Shown: piece by piece, positions 8,205 to 16,200 of the stretch
Position numbering within the stretch: the first letter of the stretch is position 1
How the letters are laid out: each line of letters opens with the position of its first letter
Source of the DNA: an uncultured Methanobacteriaceae archaeon
GTDB lineage: Archaea > Methanobacteriota > Methanobacteria > Methanobacteriales > Methanobacteriaceae
Reading direction: 5' to 3'
Assembly (NCBI GenBank): GCA_947259185.1
Contig: CAMYKT010000020.1
Coordinates: 1-33,006, forward strand
Length of the DNA: 33,006 nucleotides
The notes under the pieces: model-generated
The model's database searches: none
The model's input: only the letters and a program-made list of their open reading frames with translations
What the model was told of the DNA's origin: nothing
Made by a program: the position numbers and the translations under genes

Positions 8205-9677
8205 ATGTTGTGGACGGAAAAATATCGACCCAGAAGCTTTGATCAGGTAGTGGGCAATGCCAAGCAAATTAAAGAGATTAAAGAATGGGTTGATCTATGG
8301 ATTAAAGGTGAAAAACAGCAATGCTTATTTTTAGTGGGGCCTCCTGGAACGGGTAAAACGACTTTAGCCCATATAATTGGCAGAGAATTCTCAGATTACG
8401 TGGAATTAAATGCCAGTGATAAAAGGTCCTATGATATTATTAAAAATACAGTAGGAGAGGCTTCTGCCACCCGATCACTATTTAGCCAGGGCTTGAAATT
8501 GATTATACTCGATGAAGTGGATGGTATACATGGAACTGATGATCGGGGAGGTAGCCGGGCCATTAATAAGATAATTAAAGAGGGACATCACCCCCTGATT
8601 TTAACAGCTAATGATCTCTACAGCAAGCGTATAAAATCATTTAAATCTAAATGTAAGGTTATTAACATTAAAAAGGTGCACACCAATTCTATTAATGCCC
8701 TATTAAAAAGAATATGTTCCCAGGAAGGGGTCACCTTCGATGATATGGTATTAAAAGAACTGGCTAAAAGATCCAATGGAGATATGCGCTCAGCCATTAA
8801 TGACTTAGAAGTCCTGGCCCGGGGCAAGGAAAGTATTGATAAAAGCAATCTGAAGGAGGTAGGGGTGAAGGATAGCCGCTCCAATATCTTTGATTCAGTG
8901 CGCCGGGTATTAAAAAGTAAAAACCTGCCTAAAATCCGGCAGGCCATGTACCTGGATGAGGACCCCACCCTGGTGATGGAGGTTATGGCTGAAAACATCC
9001 CCCGGGAATATGAAAAACCACAGGAAATCCAGCGGGCATATGAAATGATTTCCCTGGCAGATTTGAACTTCGGAAGAGCTCGCTCCAGCCGAAACTACTC
9101 TTACTGGAGATATGCCTCTGATTTTATGGGTATCGGGGTGGCATTATCCAAAAAAGAAACCTACCGAAAGTTTGCCCGCTATACGGGATCCACTTCCTTT
9201 GCTCTTCTGGGTAAAACTCGCTCCAAAAGAGATTTAAGAGACAGGGTGGCAGATAAAATGGCTGAAAAAATGCATATCTCCCGGCAGGTGGCCATATCCC
9301 AGTTCCCCTACCTGACTCTAATATTTGAAAACGATGAGATGGCCTATGAAATTGCCTCCTACCTGGGACTGGAAGATGATGAGGTAAAATTATTCCGGAA
9401 GAGAAAAATAAAAAAACCTCCTAAAAAAAAGACCACTTCTCCTAAAAAAATTGACACTGACAAATTAAAATCAGACGGGATAAATTCTTCTATTTATGCT
9501 AAAAAATCAAAAAGTAAGCCTAAATCTTCTCCATCACCAGATAAGAAGGTTCCCCCTAAAGATAAACCTCTTAAAAGGAAAAAAATACCTAAAAAGTCCG
9601 CTGAGGAAAATAATAAACCTTCTCCCGATACCAAAGAAAAGGAGAAAGAAAAACAAACTTCTCTATTTCAGTTTTAA
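8205..9677 (+). CDS. rfcL: Replication factor C large subunit
   Basis: This is the 490-aa large clamp-loader subunit, acting with RfcS in PCNA loading. It starts with MLWTEKYRPRSFDQVVGN, followed by Walker A GPPGTGKT (45-52) and Walker B DEVD (103-106). Residues from about 395 onward form a lysine- and proline-rich, probably disordered tail. The last residues QTSLFQF match a PIP box, the PCNA-binding peptide, as in other archaeal RfcL proteins. GAGG lies upstream of the ATG. Its stop codon directly abuts the end of the convergent histidine kinase gene with no spacer, so the two transcripts must overlap at their 3' ends. Confidence 0.97.
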   Translation: MLWTEKYRPRSFDQVVGNAKQIKEIKEWVDLWIKGEKQQCLFLVGPPGTGKTTLAHIIGREFSDYVELNASDKRSYDIIKNTVGEASATRSLFSQGLKLIILDEVDGIHGTDDRGGSRAINKIIKEGHHPLILTANDLYSKRIKSFKSKCKVINIKKVHTNSINALLKRICSQEGVTFDDMVLKELAKRSNGDMRSAINDLEVLARGKESIDKSNLKEVGVKDSRSNIFDSVRRVLKSKNLPKIRQAMYLDEDPTLVMEVMAENIPREYEKPQEIQRAYEMISLADLNFGRARSSRNYSYWRYASDFMGIGVALSKKETYRKFARYTGSTSFALLGKTRSKRDLRDRVADKMAEKMHISRQVAISQFPYLTLIFENDEMAYEIASYLGLEDDEVKLFRKRKIKKPPKKKTTSPKKIDTDKLKSDGINSSIYAKKSKSKPKSSPSPDKKVPPKDKPLKRKKIPKKSAEENNKPSPDTKEKEKEKQTSLFQF

Positions 9678-10805
9678 CTAGAAACTCATTTCATGGAATT
9701 TTATTTTAAATTCAGTGGGGTCTTTACGGTTAACGGTAAGCTGACCATTAATTTGTTCAGTAAGACTATTTACCAGTTGCAGGCCCAACGATTTAGTATT
9801 TTCTATATCCAACCCTTCGGGTATGCCAATACCATTATCCGATACCTTTAAGATAAAATAGTCATCCTGGGGGTAAAAACCTATTTTTATTTTTCCATTT
9901 CTTCTGGTGGGGAAGGCGTATTTCATACTGTTGGTTATTAGTTCATTTACTATTAATCCCAAAGGTATGGAGGTGTTAATATCCAGCATTACGTGTTCTA
10001 TGTTTAGTTCTAATTTTACTTTACTGGGGTCGGGTACGATGGAGTGGTATAGTTCTCCAGAAAAGGTGCGAATATATTCTCCAAAGTCTATTCTTTTTAG
10101 ATCAGTGGAGCGGTATAATTTTTCATGGATGAGTGCCATAGATTTAGCCCTGTTTTGGCTTTCCCTGAAAACAGCCAGTGCTTCCTTGTCTTTAATATAA
10201 CGGGATTGTAGACTCAGCAGGCTAGAGATAACCATTAAATTATTTTTCACCCGATGATGAATTTCCTTTAAAAGCATTTCCTTTTCTTCCAGGGCCTTTT
10301 CCAGTTGTATATTCTTTTTTACCAGTTTTCTTTTGGTATTGGTCAGTTCGTTATTAAGCAGGCTTAGTTCATCATACTGGGCATCAGAAGCTTTTAAATC
10401 ATTTTCATACCGGGCCAACTCTTTCATAAGATCCCTTAAAACATTGTTCTGCTCACTATTTATGTGGTATATTTCTTCCCAGAACTTCTCAATATCTTCC
10501 TGGGAATTAACTCCATAAATCAGCAGATCATTATCCATTAAAAAACCTGAAAAATGCATAATTTCTATTTTTTTATCTGGGGAAAAATTTATTTCCCAAT
10601 TAAAAGTAGCATGTTCTTCTTTTATTTCTTCTATAAAATTATAAGCTTTTTTTTTACTACCCTCATCCACAGAATCAATGAATGAATTCCCTATATGGAA
10701 AAAGTCACTTAATTGTAATCCATCGTGGATTATGTCCTTTATTTTACCAGTGGGTGTGCAGGATAATGCTATTCCTTTCACCTGAGGGGTGTTATAATCT
10801 TCCAT
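9678..10805 (-). CDS. HisKA_2-type sensor histidine kinase, soluble
   Basis: The 375-aa protein has no membrane segment. Residues 1-115 form a poorly conserved, PAS-like sensory region, 120-180 a predicted coiled coil, then the HisKA_2 dimerisation and phosphoacceptor motif EIHHRVKNNL (181-190, phosphoacceptor probably H184). The ATPase domain has the N box around N287 (LIVNELITNSMKYAF), G1 DNGIGIP (323-329) and G2 SLGLQLV (339-345), so the kinase looks active. AGGGAT precedes the ATG. It is the last gene of an operon with the helical protein (23-base gap) and the cobalamin-binding protein, suggesting that those supply its input. No response regulator is encoded nearby, so the target is unknown. 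Confidence 0.9.
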   Translation of the reverse strand: MEDYNTPQVKGIALSCTPTGKIKDIIHDGLQLSDFFHIGNSFIDSVDEGSKKKAYNFIEEIKEEHATFNWEINFSPDKKIEIMHFSGFLMDNDLLIYGVNSQEDIEKFWEEIYHINSEQNNVLRDLMKELARYENDLKASDAQYDELSLLNNELTNTKRKLVKKNIQLEKALEEKEMLLKEIHHRVKNNLMVISSLLSLQSRYIKDKEALAVFRESQNRAKSMALIHEKLYRSTDLKRIDFGEYIRTFSGELYHSIVPDPSKVKLELNIEHVMLDINTSIPLGLIVNELITNSMKYAFPTRRNGKIKIGFYPQDDYFILKVSDNGIGIPEGLDIENTKSLGLQLVNSLTEQINGQLTVNRKDPTEFKIKFHEMSF

Positions 10806-10828
10806 ATTAAATCCCTGTCATGAGTTCA

Positions 10829-11239
10829 TTATTCGGATTTTTTTAACCATTCTTTCTGCCATTCAATCATCCAATCAATATAATGGGTTATCTCTGAGAC
10901 ATATTCCTCCGGCAAAGCCTCCCTAATTTGTCCACGGTAAATCTCAAGCCGTATGAGAATATGCTCTAAGGCCACCCCATCATGTGGTAGGCGATTACAG
11001 GCCCAGCTTAGTTGATCTTCCAGTATGGATACTTCCCCCAATAACATTGCCGTTTCTAACATCCGGGTGGTAAATTCCATTCCACTGCTTAGTAATTCCC
11101 GGGCATGGTCCCCATGTTGTACAACCTCATCTGAACGTTCCAGAGAAATATTCACCGTATTTTTAATTATATGTGGTGAATGTTCCTTAAAGGACTTCAA
11201 TGCTTCTGAGGAAACTGGAGGAAATTCTTCTTGATTCAT
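10829..11239 (-). CDS. Small all-helical protein of unknown function between a B12 sensor and a kinase
   Basis: I do not recognise this 136-aa protein. It is predicted to be almost entirely helical, without signal peptide or membrane segment. It contains scattered histidines (VVQHGDHARELL, RLPHDGVALEHIL, ITHYIDWMIEW) and a tryptophan-rich C-terminus. It could be a four-helix-bundle ligand-binding or adaptor module. GAGGCA precedes its ATG. It lies 49 bases after the cobalamin-binding gene and 23 bases before the kinase gene, so it very probably belongs to the same signalling unit. Globin-like or bilin/haem-binding roles come to mind, but no diagnostic motif is visible. Confidence 0.75.
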   Translation of the reverse strand: MNQEEFPPVSSEALKSFKEHSPHIIKNTVNISLERSDEVVQHGDHARELLSSGMEFTTRMLETAMLLGEVSILEDQLSWACNRLPHDGVALEHILIRLEIYRGQIREALPEEYVSEITHYIDWMIEWQKEWLKKSE

Positions 11240-11288
11240 TATAATGCCTCTTTTATGAAATTATCTAAAATCCATATAATGTCTCTTT

Positions 11289-11963
11289 TTATGAAATTAA
11301 TTCATTGGCCAATTGGACTGCTTCCAGAGCATTGGAGGCACTTGCATCAGCACCAACTTTTTTCCATAAGTCGGGTGATATGGAAAAGGGTCTACCCCCT
11401 ACCATAATTTTAAATCGGGATCTCAAGGGGAGTGAATTGATTTTATCAACTAATTCTTTTACAGCCGGTATATTAAAATGTATAGATGCAGATATGGCTA
11501 CAATATCTGGATCTAAATTAGATATAGTATCTAAAATACTTTCTAATGGAGTGTTAGCCCCTAAATAATAGGAATCCCATCCCTCTAATTCAAATATATC
11601 CGCAACCATCCTTAATCCAATTTCATGCATCTCTCCAGCCACACAGGTAGCCAGTAACTTGTAACCCTTTTTCTGTGACTTGAAAATAAGAGGATATAGT
11701 TCAGACATTATCTGCTGGGTGGAGGCAGAGCAGTAATGCTCCTGGGCCACATTGATGATGTTGTTTTGCCAGAGTCTTCCCACCTCATGCTGGCTGGATT
11801 CAAAAACTTTTATATAAATATCTTTTATAGGGACACCCTCATCTAAAGAGGTATGGATCATTTCACTGGCACTATATCGATCTAAATTTAAAAGAGCATC
11901 CCGGTAATTCCGGGCAAGTTCAATTAATTCTCCTGATTCTTTTTCAAACTCACTTAAAACCAT
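11289..11963 (-). CDS. Cobalamin-binding sensor protein with W-x9-EH photoreceptor motif
   Basis: The 224-aa protein has a helical B12-binding cap (about 10-90) followed by a Rossmann-type B12-binding domain (about 100-222). The cap carries W65 and E75-H76, an exact W-x9-EH motif known from adenosylcobalamin photoreceptors of the CarH type. The Rossmann domain has E111-x-H113-x-x-G116 (GEMHEIGL); H113 would be the lower cobalt ligand, and a GGRPF loop lies at 189-193. There is no DNA-binding or methyltransferase domain. I take the ATG at 11963 as start because AAGGTGG is eight bases upstream; the GTG at 11975 lies inside that site. It heads an operon with a helical protein and a histidine kinase. 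A corrinoid-level sensor is the alternative to a light sensor. Confidence 0.88.
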   Translation of the reverse strand: MVLSEFEKESGELIELARNYRDALLNLDRYSASEMIHTSLDEGVPIKDIYIKVFESSQHEVGRLWQNNIINVAQEHYCSASTQQIMSELYPLIFKSQKKGYKLLATCVAGEMHEIGLRMVADIFELEGWDSYYLGANTPLESILDTISNLDPDIVAISASIHFNIPAVKELVDKINSLPLRSRFKIMVGGRPFSISPDLWKKVGADASASNALEAVQLANELIS

Positions 11964-12117
11964 ATTCCAAACCACCTTCTTAAACTGGCAATGATTTTCT
12001 CATAAAAAGATTTTTATTAATATAACATTATTTTATTTGTTTATTTAAATATTCATTTTCCCGATTTTATTTGAAAGCATTTTAGCCAGGTAAAAGATAA
12101 TTAAACAGGGGATATTT

Positions 12118-12816
12118 TTAATTTTCAGGAGATTTTTTAGTAATAAATTGGCTGGATTTTAAAATATTTTCCCTCACCTGAGGCACCACACTCTCTAAAA
12201 ATAATAAAAATTCATGGGATAATTCTTCACCATCAACTGGACCGGCTTCATTTTCTGGATTTAACCAGTCCTCCAGCCACTTTTCAGGAATATTTAGAAG
12301 GGGATAAATTAAACGCACCTTACCCCTTTTAATTTCTGAACTTTGCAATTCTATCTTTTTTCCGGTAAAAATTTGTGCTAAAACACCCTCCACTTCCCCA
12401 TCCAGGGTTAAGGGAATAACCAGGGAGTCAAAATCATAATCTAAGTTTTCGTCCATATCTTCCAGTTTTAAATTCTTTTTTATGATTTGTATTCCATATT
12501 TACGGGTGTAGGGTTCTAAAATAATATATAATGCTTTATTTTTCAGGGTTGAATCGGAATTTATCATTACTTTTTCCTGGGGACGGAGAGATTCCCCCAG
12601 TATCCGGGAAGAACGTGCACATATTTTCTGGAATAGGCTGGATCTGATTACCTCCCCGGAAGGATAGTTTTTTAAAAATAATTCTTCCTTTTTACGGGAA
12701 AACCGGGAAAACCGTAGATTGTTAATATAAAGCTGGGGGTAAACTACACTTACAAAACGGGTATCCACCCCTATTCTTTTTAAAAACACCAGTATATCTT
12801 TTTTTTCAGGCATCAT
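12118..12816 (-). CDS. Degenerate PP-loop (NcsA/Ctu1/TtcA-like) protein
   Basis: The 232-aa protein follows the layout of tRNA-thiolating PP-loop ATPases without their active site. Residues 50-78 resemble the region after the N-terminal zinc finger. VMINSDSTLKNKALYIIL (83-100) sits where the SGGxDS loop should be but lacks it. SLVIPLTLDGEVEGVLAQIF (131-150) aligns with the family's GHNLDDExExxL segment, and RLIYPLLNIPEKWLEDWL matches the family's RPL-x-x-v-x-E-k-e segment. The end (EFLLFLESVVPQVRENILKS) resembles the Ctu1/NcsA tail. Zinc-finger cysteines are absent. The relationship is my reading of weak similarity; an inactive regulator or structural paralogue is plausible. The gene stands alone. 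Confidence 0.6.
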   Translation of the reverse strand: MMPEKKDILVFLKRIGVDTRFVSVVYPQLYINNLRFSRFSRKKEELFLKNYPSGEVIRSSLFQKICARSSRILGESLRPQEKVMINSDSTLKNKALYIILEPYTRKYGIQIIKKNLKLEDMDENLDYDFDSLVIPLTLDGEVEGVLAQIFTGKKIELQSSEIKRGKVRLIYPLLNIPEKWLEDWLNPENEAGPVDGEELSHEFLLFLESVVPQVRENILKSSQFITKKSPEN

Positions 12817-13025
12817 AACATCAATAAACCAATTAAAAAGGGTTTTTAACCACTTGTTATATAGTATAACTTCAGTACTTGAATTAGTTCTTTTTTACTT
12901 TTTGTAAAAACAAAAATTTAATTATTTTATGATAGATATTAGATTCAGGGTTGTTTTTTTAGAAAGGGTTATTCTAATATCATATAGGAGCATCTATCAA
13001 TCTATAATAAAATAGGGGACTTTTC

Positions 13026-13952
13026 ATGTTTAAAATTTTTGGCCAAAAAAAGGATGAAAAAAAGGATATTTTAGAAATAGTACTAAAAGAAGAGGTGGAC
13101 TGTGTAGGGGACTTCACCTACAATTTCTACTGGCAGCACCAGGGAGAAAAACTGGATCCTGATGAAAAGATCCCGGGTAATGATTACTCCTTCCGGGATG
13201 TGGTAGAACACCTTAAAGCCAAAAAAACCGTTAAAATTAAGGGCAATGTGGGCCACCGTTTATGTTCCAGCATGGGAGTGGATATTAAATATTTCGGGGG
13301 TAGTGGCCAGGATATAGAAGTGGGAACGGTGATAGTGGATGGAAATGTGGATAGCCGGATGGGTATCAGCATGGTCCAGGGAACCATCTACATTAAAGGA
13401 GAGCTTAAAACCCCTGTTGGTAATCTCCTGGAGCTGGAATCAGATAAAAAAGGTTACCGTAAATTCAAATCCATAACAGATATTATCAAAAATGGTTTAA
13501 AAGGGGAAAAATTTATAGGGGCCCGGTTATCCGGCAAGCAGCTGGTAATTAATGATGGCCTGGTGAAAGATACGGTTGGGGCCCGTCTGGATGAAGATGC
13601 TGAAATTGTAATGGAAGGGGATGTTGATTTATCCACCGGAATACTGATGCGGCAGGGACGGGTTATAATAAATGGCAATGCTGGAAAAAACACTGGAGCA
13701 CTTCTAAATGGAGGTACAGTGGTCATAAATGGGAATTGTGATGATTTTACAGCTATTGAGGCGATAAAAGGATTAATAATTGTTAATGGTGATGCTGGAA
13801 AATTTTTAGGGGCTCAAAAGAAAAATGGAAAAATATTAGCTAAAAAGGGGAGTCCCATTCCCCCTACCACCAAAAAAAAGCTGGATGAAACTGATAAGAA
13901 ACTTTTATTGCAGATGGGTTATAATCCTCACCACTTCCAGGCATTTGAATAA
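13026..13952 (+). CDS. Stand-alone GXGXG-repeat protein (FwdC / GltB domain 3-like)
   Basis: The 308-aa protein consists mostly of the right-handed beta-helix found in the C-terminal domain of glutamate synthase and in formylmethanofuran dehydrogenase subunit C. Repeated turns such as VIVDGNVDSRMGISMVQG, VMEGDVDLSTGILMRQG, VIINGNAGKNTGALLNGG and IIVNGDAGKFLGA show the G-x-x-G-x-x-x-G pattern. A lysine-rich N-terminus and an extra helical linker (about 130-165) split the helix into two blocks. No signal peptide is present. AGGGGA precedes the ATG. No other fwd or glt gene is nearby, so it is not an obvious subunit of either enzyme here; it may be a scaffold or a binding protein. Confidence 0.8.
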   Translation: MFKIFGQKKDEKKDILEIVLKEEVDCVGDFTYNFYWQHQGEKLDPDEKIPGNDYSFRDVVEHLKAKKTVKIKGNVGHRLCSSMGVDIKYFGGSGQDIEVGTVIVDGNVDSRMGISMVQGTIYIKGELKTPVGNLLELESDKKGYRKFKSITDIIKNGLKGEKFIGARLSGKQLVINDGLVKDTVGARLDEDAEIVMEGDVDLSTGILMRQGRVIINGNAGKNTGALLNGGTVVINGNCDDFTAIEAIKGLIIVNGDAGKFLGAQKKNGKILAKKGSPIPPTTKKKLDETDKKLLLQMGYNPHHFQAFE

Positions 13953-14007
13953 ATAACTTTTTCTAACCAAATGTTACTTAATTCATATTTCAGACTGGAA
14001 AATAGAA

Positions 14008-14015
14008 TTTTTTTT
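14008..14015 (+). terminator. Oligo-T terminator after the GXGXG gene
   Basis: Eight T residues lie about 55 bases after the stop codon, a typical archaeal transcript end. Confidence 0.4.
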
Positions 14016-14244
14016 CTAAAAATAGAAATTATAAAGACGATAATAAAAAGTATTCAATTAATCCAGAATATGAGGTAGCTTTTATTTTATATTCGAAATG
14101 ATTTAATTCTTTAAACTATATTAAACGTTTCCTTTTATCTTTTATTTTATTTAGAGTCCGGTAATAAACAAAAGATTTATAAGATGAGTACTATATTATG
14201 GAACCGAAATATAAGATGTAATATTCATGGAGGAAAATACCAAA

Positions 14245-15207
14245 ATGAAAAAATTCAGTACATGGAAACTTAAATTAAGATTATTATTTGCCACCTTCCT
14301 GCTTTTTGCATTGGTTTATGCTCTGGTAGTACTGGTGGGATCATTCTTAGGCATATCCGGGCCTCTATTATATGTTGGACTTGGTCTGGCTATTGTGGTA
14401 ATTCAGTACCTGGTAAGTCCTAAAATGGTGGAACTTACCATGAAGGTACGCTACGTTTCCCCAGAAGAAGCCCCCCAACTGCATCAGATGGTGGAAGAAC
14501 TCTCCAGAAACGCCGGCATACCCAAACCTAAAGTAGGGATAACTGAAATTGCCATACCCAATGCCTTTGCCTTTGGAAGAAGTAAGGGTGACGGTAGGGT
14601 ATGTGTTACCCGGGGTATAATTAATCTACTGGATAGGGATGAATTATATGCCGTTTTAGGTCATGAAATATCCCATATAAAGCACTCTGATATGGCGGTG
14701 ATGACGGTTATCAGTGCCATACCCTTAATCTGTTATTATATCTTCTGGAGCACCCTCTTTAGCCGAAATAATAACAACAATGGAGCTGCACTTATAGGAG
14801 TGGCGGCTTTAGTTGCTTACTTAATTGGACAACTACTGGTGCTATTCGTATCCCGGGTGAGGGAATACTATGCCGATGAAGGTAGTGTGGAAATTGGAGC
14901 ACAACCTCATAAAATGGCCAGCGCCCTGTACAAACTGGTATATGGATCGGCCAATTTAAGTAAAGATCAGTTAAAAGAAGTAGAAGGGGTAAAAGCCTTC
15001 TTTGTAAACGACGTATCTGATGCACGGAATGAAATAAATGATTTAAGACAGGTTGACTTTAATATGGATGGAGTAATCAGCCCGGATGAATTAAATCAAC
15101 TCAAAAACTCCGATATAAACATTAAAACTTCCAGTAAACTATTTGAACTTATATCCACCCATCCTAATATGGTAAAAAGGATTAAAAGATTAGCTGATAT
15201 GAACTGA
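14245..15207 (+). CDS. htpX: HtpX-like M48 membrane metalloprotease with an EF-hand loop
   Basis: HtpX degrades damaged membrane proteins. From the chosen start (320 aa), two N-terminal membrane segments (about 10-35 and 39-59) are followed by the zinc site HEISH (140-144), further membrane spans (about 150-170 and 180-203) and the third-ligand region REYYADE (about 206-212). Unusually, residues 271-282 read DFNMDGVISPDE, a complete EF-hand calcium loop, placed before the C-terminal helix. The ATG at 14245 has GGAGG 11 bases upstream; the ATG at 14227 is possible but has no ribosome site. A TATA-like ATTTATAAG lies near 14175. An oligo-T terminator follows the stop. Confidence 0.93.
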   Translation: MKKFSTWKLKLRLLFATFLLFALVYALVVLVGSFLGISGPLLYVGLGLAIVVIQYLVSPKMVELTMKVRYVSPEEAPQLHQMVEELSRNAGIPKPKVGITEIAIPNAFAFGRSKGDGRVCVTRGIINLLDRDELYAVLGHEISHIKHSDMAVMTVISAIPLICYYIFWSTLFSRNNNNNGAALIGVAALVAYLIGQLLVLFVSRVREYYADEGSVEIGAQPHKMASALYKLVYGSANLSKDQLKEVEGVKAFFVNDVSDARNEINDLRQVDFNMDGVISPDELNQLKNSDINIKTSSKLFELISTHPNMVKRIKRLADMN

Positions 15208-15222
15208 TTTTTTAATCAAAAC

Positions 15223-15230
15223 TTTTTTTT
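15223..15230 (+). terminator. Oligo-T terminator after htpX
   Basis: Eight consecutive T residues lie 16 bases after the htpX stop codon, followed by further A+T-rich sequence. Confidence 0.45.
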
Positions 15231-15297
15231 ATTTTAAATTCAGTATAATAATTCTTTAAAACTGGAATAATTTCCAAATTAAATATCTAAAAGTTTT

Positions 15298-15327
15298 AAA
15301 AAAAATAGTAAAGGGTTTTAAACCCTT
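15298..15327 (-). terminator. Hairpin plus oligo-T terminator of the lipoprotein gene
   Basis: On the minus strand the near-perfect palindrome AAGGGTTTAAAACCCTT (15311-15327) is followed a few bases on by eight T residues (15305-15298). It lies just past 15341, the end of the out-of-frame continuation of the lipoprotein gene, which suggests the original gene reached that point. Confidence 0.5.
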
Positions 15328-15340
15328 AAATTTGTTGAAA

Positions 15341-15396
15341 TTAAGATTTCTCATTTACCAACTGTCTTAATTCTTCTATTTTGGTAGTAAATGTTT
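15341..15396 (-). pseudogene. Out-of-frame 3' continuation of the lipoprotein gene
   Basis: In the frame shifted by one base relative to the lipoprotein, the sequence after its stop codon encodes RDINNLETFTTKIEELRQL, then VNEKS and a stop at 15341. The composition and the alternating hydrophobic/charged helix pattern are those of a genuine C-terminus, and a terminator follows directly. A one-base loss near 15407-15415 (or a sequencing error) would account for it. Confidence 0.45.
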
Positions 15397-15786
15397 CTAG
15401 ATTATTGATGTCTCTAAACCAGATCCAGTTTCTAAAAATTCAATATAATTGGTTAAAAACTTATCATATTCTTGTATGGCTTCTATGGCTTTAGCTTTAA
15501 TATCTTCATATCCCGCAGGGGGAGTACTTGCTTCTAGATCAGAAAGTATGGCCTGTACATCTGCCTGACTATTTTCCAGTCTACTTTTTAATTCATCTTC
15601 AGTTATATTCCCATCAACCTGGGATTGTAAATTAGAATTCACTTCCATTCCAATTTCCCCCATTTTAGAAATATAACCACTTATTTCCTTAAGGTATTCT
15701 GCCCCATCCTGATTATTTCCAATACAACCTGATACCAGAACTAAACTGGAAACCAACAATATTATAAAAATACTCTTAATTTTCAC
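15397..15786 (-). CDS. Small lipoprotein, probably frameshifted at its 3' end
   Basis: The 129-aa protein starts with a lipoprotein signal: KIK, a hydrophobic stretch, then the lipobox LVSGC with the cysteine near residue 21. The mature part is helical and charged, with a TPPAGYEDI segment typical of small archaeal and bacterial lipoproteins that carry four-helix-like repeats. Function is unknown; it should be anchored on the outer face of the membrane. The GTG at 15786 is chosen because GGGGGGTG lies six bases upstream, while the GTG at 15795 overlaps that site. The last residues (GLETSII) look abnormal, and coding-like sequence continues in another frame to 15341. Confidence 0.75.
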   Translation of the reverse strand: MKIKSIFIILLVSSLVLVSGCIGNNQDGAEYLKEISGYISKMGEIGMEVNSNLQSQVDGNITEDELKSRLENSQADVQAILSDLEASTPPAGYEDIKAKAIEAIQEYDKFLTNYIEFLETGSGLETSII

Positions 15787-16200
15787 ATCAAACACCCCCC
15801 ATTCTAATTATTAACTATCTATCTAATTATTAATCAATATATTTTTCTATATTCTAAGAAAATTCAAAATTTTTAATCTTTAGAGGATAAATCTGCTGTG
15901 AATTATAAAAATAAGATATAAAATTGGCTTTTTTAAAAAACATAAATTCAATCTATTACATACTGCAGGGATATCATTTAAATCAGAAAAAGAAATTTAT
16001 AAACAAAGCTTCCAGGACTATTATTTGTCCCATTTTTAATATTTAATCATCTGAACTAATTTTAACTTAATTGTTTTATTTAAGGGAATCAAATTCAAAA
16101 AATAGATATAATATTTAATATAATTTACTGTATATAATATGTATATTATTACTATAACCTTACTTTCATAATCATTTATACTATAATGGGGGTGGAGTGA
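15787..16200. other. Very A+T-rich gene-free spacer between two divergent genes
   Basis: I see no convincing gene on either strand. It holds TATA-like words (TTTATAAAC near 15999, CATTTATACTATAAT near 16173) suited to the plus-strand zinc-ribbon gene. It ends in GGGGGTGGAGTGA, the ribosome site for that gene. A minus-strand open frame that overlaps into the zinc-ribbon gene has a composition that simply reflects A+T-rich DNA. Confidence 0.55.

Noticed and set aside
7208..9677. Intein in the clamp loader genes
   Set aside because: Some archaeal rfcS genes contain inteins, but both reading frames here are of normal length with uninterrupted Walker motifs.
9660..9700. Zero-base junction between convergent rfcL and the kinase gene as a possible regulatory overlap
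   Set aside because: Tight convergent ends are common in compact archaeal genomes, and no hairpin or other element is visible there.
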